This document shows positions 58,849-64,000 of a stretch of 64,000 bases of DNA, piece by piece; positions within the stretch are counted from its first letter, which is position 1; each line of letters opens with the position of its first letter. The stretch spans positions 53,162,690 through 53,226,689 of the forward strand of contig CM034236.1 of NCBI GenBank assembly GCA_019916065.1, written 5' to 3'. A program made the position numbers and the translations under genes. The stretch comes from Vitellaria paradoxa. Its lineage: Eukaryota; Streptophyta; Magnoliopsida; Ericales; Sapotaceae. Under the pieces are notes generated by a model. That model was given only the letters and a program-made list of their open reading frames with translations, was not told the origin of the DNA and ran no database searches.

Positions 58849-61800
58849 GAATACCTGGATGCCAAATAGAAAAATGCAAGCTAGGCCCAGCCACGAATGC
58901 AGACTGTAGAAATTATCAATGCCTTTATCAATATGAAATTTCAAAGCAGCCCATATGCCAATTATGCTCAGACAGAATGCCAGGAATTGCAATGAGAGGT
59001 GAACTAATTTTTTGAAGCTTTTTGTACCTGAGACAGTCTTGTAAGCTAGCATGGCTGCATGAATCCATACAAAGGCAGAGCATGAATTAGAACCAAATGA
59101 AAGGGATAAATATCAGAAAACATGTCAAGAAAGTAAAGACACATTTGTGTACTTCTGAGGGTGCACAAAAAGTTTCCAGTTATCAGTTGAACATTTCCAA
59201 GTCAAGGAATATAAAGCCTATGAGCAATGCAAAAGACTGATTGTTGTATTTTTACCAGAAAAGTGATAAAGGAAGGATCATACAAAACACAAAGGCATCA
59301 ACTTAAAACTTGCCTCAGGCTAGGAATAGCTCACCAATTGTTTTGTTCAAACAAAATATATCACATACATTAAAAAATAAATACATAAATAAACTAAGAA
59401 AAGAAGGGATAATCTGTGTCCTTTGTTATAGCAGGGGCGGCACACTCAACCTAGAATTATAATATGCATTTGTAGATTAGTATCATTCCACTATAATTCA
59501 ACTGACCAAAATATCTATCTATTTAAATTTAATTACGCTAAAAGTAACTTGATCCATGGAGAACATCACGTTAACATTTCAGCTCCTCTGGACTTGCAGA
59601 AAACCAGATAAAAGAAGGGCTTTTAAAAGGTTAAATTGCTTTTTTTGTGTATCTGGCACACTGAGATTGTTATATGTCAGCAAGAAGTTCCATAATCCTT
59701 TGGAAATATAGGATATTTGGTCCTTCAAGTAAAAAGGCAACCAAAAATAGATTTCATATAGCAGACACTTAAACTACCAATCCATCAATAAGGTAAAGAA
59801 ATAAGTTGAGATAATTAACACCTATTTTATCTTACATAAAATAAAAACTAAGGGTGATGAATTTATTTTCCTTGCCTATAAAACCACAAGGCACAGTCCT
59901 TAGATTTAGGAGTTGTTGCTCATAAGAATGAATTGAAGAGGCATGAACCCAGTCAAACCATCAATGATGTTTCAAGGTCAGATAGATTAAATATGAAAAT
60001 ACCATTAGCACAACCATCATAGCTGTCAAGACTTTTGGGTGAACCTAATTAAAAAAAAAAGGTGCAAAGGGGCTATTGTAGCCACCAGAAAAATCATATA
60101 TGCAATTGCTGCAGTAACTTTTAATTAGAAACTATTTGGAAAGGGTGGCGATAATGTCAGAGAAAAAATTGTTCATGTCAAAGCTCATTTAATGTTCCTT
60201 TTTATTATTGACAAAATTACCTTCCTCACCTCTCTCTTCCAAATTAATTTCTCTCATCCTCACTTATTCATCTCTACCTCTCTCTCTTTTTTAAAAAACA
60301 CAGATCTCTTCCTCCAAAACCTATTGTTTTCTTTCTCTTCTTGAAAAACATCTTTCTCTTACCTCATCTATTAATATATACGTATTTTTTCAAGAGATTT
60401 ATGAAAGTTTGCCAAAGAAAAATAAATAATGTCTTAAGATTATGCAGTTCGCGACTCTCTCATTGGGGAAAAAATTTATATTGTTTATTTTTTTTTCAAT
60501 ACAAAATTTTTAATATATTCTTTCCCTTTGGGAAAAAAAAAGAAAAAAGTAAGATCTCATTTCTAATACTTTTGCAACAAACTAAATCCCAAGGTTTCCA
60601 TAATTATATATGAGATGTATATAAAGATAATATTCTTTAAAAAGCTTAAAAAAAAGTTCTACGCAAACAATATAGTAATAATAATATTTTTACAATAAAA
60701 ATATGTTTCAATAATTTTTATTTTAAATTAATAAAGTCACAATCAAACATGAGTCTAAATTTCTAATAGTATAAATTTTCTTCAATACAATTGCATTGGA
60801 ATTTCATTAATCTGAAAAAAAAAAAAAAAAAAAAAAAAAACACAAAGTTCATAACAATAAGAAACCTTGAATTATATTAGACAAAATATTACAAACAAGT
60901 AGTAGTATTTTATAATTCAATGGCATGTTAATAATTTTAAGCTTAAAATGAGAGATTTATTTTTCAATTATTTTTAAGAGAAAGAGATATATTTTTTGAA
61001 GAGAGAACAGTGGGTTTTGGATAGAGAGGGGTGTTTTATAAAGAGAGAGAAAGAGATAGAGATTAATAGATGAGGATAAGAGAAATTAATTATGAATAGA
61101 AAATCTAAGTTCTGTAGAATAGGATTTAAAAAAAAAAAGTTTATACTGATAAGAAACCTTCAAATATATTAGACAAAATATTATAAACAAGTAATAGTAT
61201 TTTTATAATTCAATGGCATGTTAATAATTTCTATGTTTAAAATGAGAGATTTATTATTCAATTATGTTTCGGGGGATGGGGGAGAGAGAGATTTCAAAGA
61301 GAGCACAGTGGAGTTTTAGAGAGAGATGGGGTGTTTTATAAAGAGAGAGAAAGAGATACAGATTAATAGATGAGGATGAGAGAAATCAATTATGGAGAGA
61401 CAATCTAGGTTCCATAGAACAAGAGAGGGGTAATTTTGTAAATAATTGAAAAGAAAATTAAATGAACTCTAGAATTGATAATTTTTGCTCTGGCATTACC
61501 ACAATCCATTTGGTAATTGTAAATCTAGAATCCTCCCACTCGTGTCTGAGCCCCACTCTAATAGAGATTACAGGGTACCGTGTATCCAACCAAGAAGGTG
61601 TATTTTTAACTATTTCCAACTTTTCTGCCATTCCATTGATGTCCTTTCATTGTTACAAAATTTTCTGTTTCTTTCCACCAAGAAACATTGCAAAATTTAT
61701 AGTAGTCGTCCCTGCCTGAGAGCCATAACAGATAACATTTTCGACATTATGTGAGGCTGCCTGATTTCCAATCCATAATGACAATCTTGAAAGAAATTTT

Positions 61801-63046
61801 CACATACAACGAAACAAATTGTAAAACTAACAGCTAAGTGAAAATATCTAACAACAACACCATGGAGCTCAAATCTAAACACAAATTTATGTATTTAACA
61901 AAAACAAACGAATTTGATTAAAATATTTCACATCATAAGGAACATATCAAAACAGTATCCATAAATCATAGATCTGTCGGGTCAATGGAATGTCCAATAT
62001 GAGAACATTTTCATCATGTTTACCCGCATACATGGTAATATGGCATGCACAGACTAAATCATTGCACTCTACAGATTATGATCAATAATTTCCTGGTATT
62101 GAAATTAATAAAGCTCAATCATAAGCAAAGGACCAGTTTTTACCTTCACCATTCAGAAGCACAAGTCCAACCACCATTAGAACTGGATGGACCTGCAAAA
62201 AATTACAATATCAAGAAAAATGCTCTGCATTATGCTAAATACTGAAAGCAAAGAAGGATTACAACAGCTGATAGATTTGCAAAAATTTGAAAGAGGCAAT
62301 ATGGCATCAACTTATGAGATCCTCAAATTGATCTATAAAAATAGCCAAGGTTGAATTGATACTAATACAAAAGCCTCGACAATAACAGTATACTCACACA
62401 ATAAAATCTAATATATAACAGCAAGGGACCACTCAAATTCCACAGGACAACAAAAAATTGCCCTAACATTATCCACAAGTAACTCAATAAATTCAACATA
62501 GCATTTCAGAAGATACAAGCAGCACAGCACAAACTATAGTCTGCTTCACGCAGAAACACACACTCTGATAAAAATTGGCCGCTTTAATTTCTGCATATAA
62601 GGCACCGTCATGCAAGTTATTTTAAATTACATTCCACCATAGAATGAGGAACCTTGTAGACATAAATTTAACTCTAATCACAATCTAACACAATGTGCAA
62701 AACATAGAAAAAAAGATACACCTAACCACAAGAAATCAACGACTTTTTCTAAATCAGGCAGCATTAATAGACTACAGGAGCAATAAATGCAAATCGATAC
62801 ACAGGCGCGCACAAATATCGGAATCAAATTATCGAAAAATGGCATTTCACAGTGAAAATGTGAGAATTGGAGATTTAGGGCACAAAAGATCGAGAGAATT
62901 ACATTGAAAATAAGATCTTTGTTATCAGAGAAGAGAGCTAATCCTCCTCTGTAATGCATAGTCCATGTCAGGACAAGAGTTATCACTATCACTCCGATAA
63001 TCCTCACCAGAAGAAAGATCGGGAATTCAACCACAGGAACCGCCAT
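58411..63046 (-). CDS. CYB561: cytochrome b561, transmembrane ascorbate-dependent ferrireductase
   Basis: Four exons on the minus strand: 63046-62903, 62192-62144, 59054-58855 and 58719-58411, all GT-AG and phase-consistent, giving 233 residues, the usual length. It begins MAVPVVEFPIFLLVRIIGVI and ends SMEP. The four haem-ligand His are present at about residues 50 (VHPV), 83 (LVHLSLQF), 117 (YSLHSWLG) and 156 (PWHVFFG), and there are six hydrophobic membrane segments. Family members move electrons from cytosolic ascorbate across the tonoplast or other membranes to monodehydroascorbate or ferric chelates; it most resembles the plant CYB-1 type. No frame defect is seen. Intron 2 is about 3.1 kb and contains a large inverted repeat; the intron 3 donor is followed at once by a CA microsatellite. 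It is convergent with eIF2B-delta. Confidence 0.95.
60183..61467. mobile_element. large inverted-repeat element in intron 2 of the b561 gene
   Basis: The left end (CTCATTTAATGTTCC, then GACAAAATTACC and TTTCTCTCATCCTCA) is repeated in inverse complement at the right end (TGAGGATGAGAGAAA, GGTAATTTTGTAAATAA, ATTAAATGAAC). The inverted arms extend for well over 100 bases. The right arm is itself a tandem pair, period about 292 bases, units at about 60840-61121 and 61136-61421, sharing AAGAAACCTT, AATGGCATGTTAATAATTT and GTGTTTTATAAAGAGAGAGA. An A run (60817-60840) lies at the start. No target duplication was found; class not assigned. Confidence 0.65.
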
Positions 63047-63219
63047 CGTCAACTTTTTACAAGATGTACACAGATCTCTGTGCCAGTGCATAAATACTTT
63101 ATACAATATATATATATAGAGAGAGAGAGAGGGGGGGACCTTGAGCGACAGAAAATTCAAGTGAGGGTTTATAAAAAAATTTCTTCAAAATTTATTTAAT
63201 GGTACTTGTCTAATAAATT

Positions 63220-63375
63220 AAGGCCGTGTATGAAACGATAAAAAGAATGATAAAATAAAATAAAATGAGACAAATTGTGAATTTATAATTTATGTAATGA
63301 GATAAAAGATAAATAATTTTTAAAATTTTTTAATATTTTTTATTAATTTTTTAAAATTTTTTACTACTTAAACGA
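63220..63375. repeat. Tourist-like repeat copy beyond the b561 gene
   Basis: A forward copy of the dispersed family begins GGCCGTGTATGAAACGATAAA and ends ACTTAAACGAAGCTC. The interior AATTGTGAATTTATAATTTA and GATAAAAGATAAATAA match the family core imperfectly. It lies about 170 bases upstream of the b561 start codon, so it may be part of, or close to, that gene's promoter. Confidence 0.5.
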
Positions 63376-64000
63376 AGCTCAAATATTTACATTTCAATAA
63401 CATGGTATTAGATAATTTAATTTATTCTCTCGTTGTTTCAATTGGTCTCCGTTGGAGCGTACTTTTTCTCTTTGGCTCGAATGACATAAATTGAAAATAG
63501 AAAAATAATTAGATCAATAATTGCATATTGAGTTCAAAGTTATGAAGTGAAAAAAATAAAAAAAAATTAAAAGAAAGTACGAAATTACAATAAAGGACAT
63601 AAAAATTATTTTATCTTTTACTTGATTAAGAAAATATATTTTAAAATAAATAAATATTTAAAAAGAAATAATTAATTATAAAAAAAATCATTTCTCTATC
63701 ACTAAAAATTTTAGAGACCATGAATAAAAATGAGAAATATATACAATGGCCTAAATTCATAGAACTTGACAAGAATAGCTAATTTAAGTGGTAAAATAGT
63801 CCCCCAACCTAACAAATGTTGCAGATTTGAGTTTGTTGAGCAAAATCAAATGAATTTTATTACAAAATGAAGAATTAAAAAAATTACAAAACTAACAAAC
63901 TCTCAAATTCTCTCTCCCTCTCTACCTTATTTTTCTTGTCACACTTACACCTTGAACTCTCTCGAGAGCTCCATTTATGCACAAAACAGAGATATAGAAG
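63376..64000. other. AT-rich DNA to the window end
   Basis: No gene is visible. The stretch is AT-rich with a CT-rich segment at about 63901-63925. It could include distal promoter sequence of the minus-strand b561 gene. Confidence 0.45.

Overview
The window is nuclear DNA from a flowering plant, probably a eudicot. It is very AT-rich, its genes are split by GT-AG introns, and all recognisable proteins belong to plant families (DVL/RTFL peptide, CYC/TB1-type TCP factor, plant-type eIF2B-delta, plant cytochrome b561). The species cannot be named from the sequence. Nothing prokaryotic, organellar or CRISPR-like is present.

Layout. 1-10.1 kb is intergenic and packed with short inverted-repeat elements: Tourist-like MITEs flanked by TAA/TTA and a hAT-type MITE with an 8-bp target duplication. 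At 10278-10415 lies an intact 45-residue DVL/ROTUNDIFOLIA-like peptide gene with its own TATA box. 14.1-23.3 kb is a nested transposon: a 5'-truncated LINE on the minus strand is interrupted by a complete Ty1/copia element (14573-21124) with 492-bp LTRs, a CGCCA target duplication, a primer-binding site and a polypurine tract. 29.0-30.2 kb holds a two-exon BRC1/TCP18-like branching regulator with a 1-base frameshift after its R domain. 30.2-39.6 kb is intergenic and includes an Ac/Ds-like non-autonomous hAT element carrying an snRNA-type promoter module. 39.9-46.7 kb is UMP1 (proteasome maturation factor). Its last two exons lie in a 4.4-kb direct tandem duplication (40784-45207 and 45226-49650). 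50.3-56.6 kb is eIF2B-delta, seven exons with seven single-base indels and a LINE fragment in intron 2. On the minus strand, 58.4-63.0 kb is an intact four-exon cytochrome b561 gene, convergent with eIF2B-delta.

The genes do not form a pathway; they are independent housekeeping or developmental loci in repeat-rich DNA. The most interesting points are the copia element, whose Gag start codon seems to sit in the LTR and to be joined to the body by an intron that removes the primer-binding site; the partial UMP1 duplication; the BRC1 frameshift; and an indel signature that raises the question of residual assembly error. All family assignments are by reading translations; no database search was possible.
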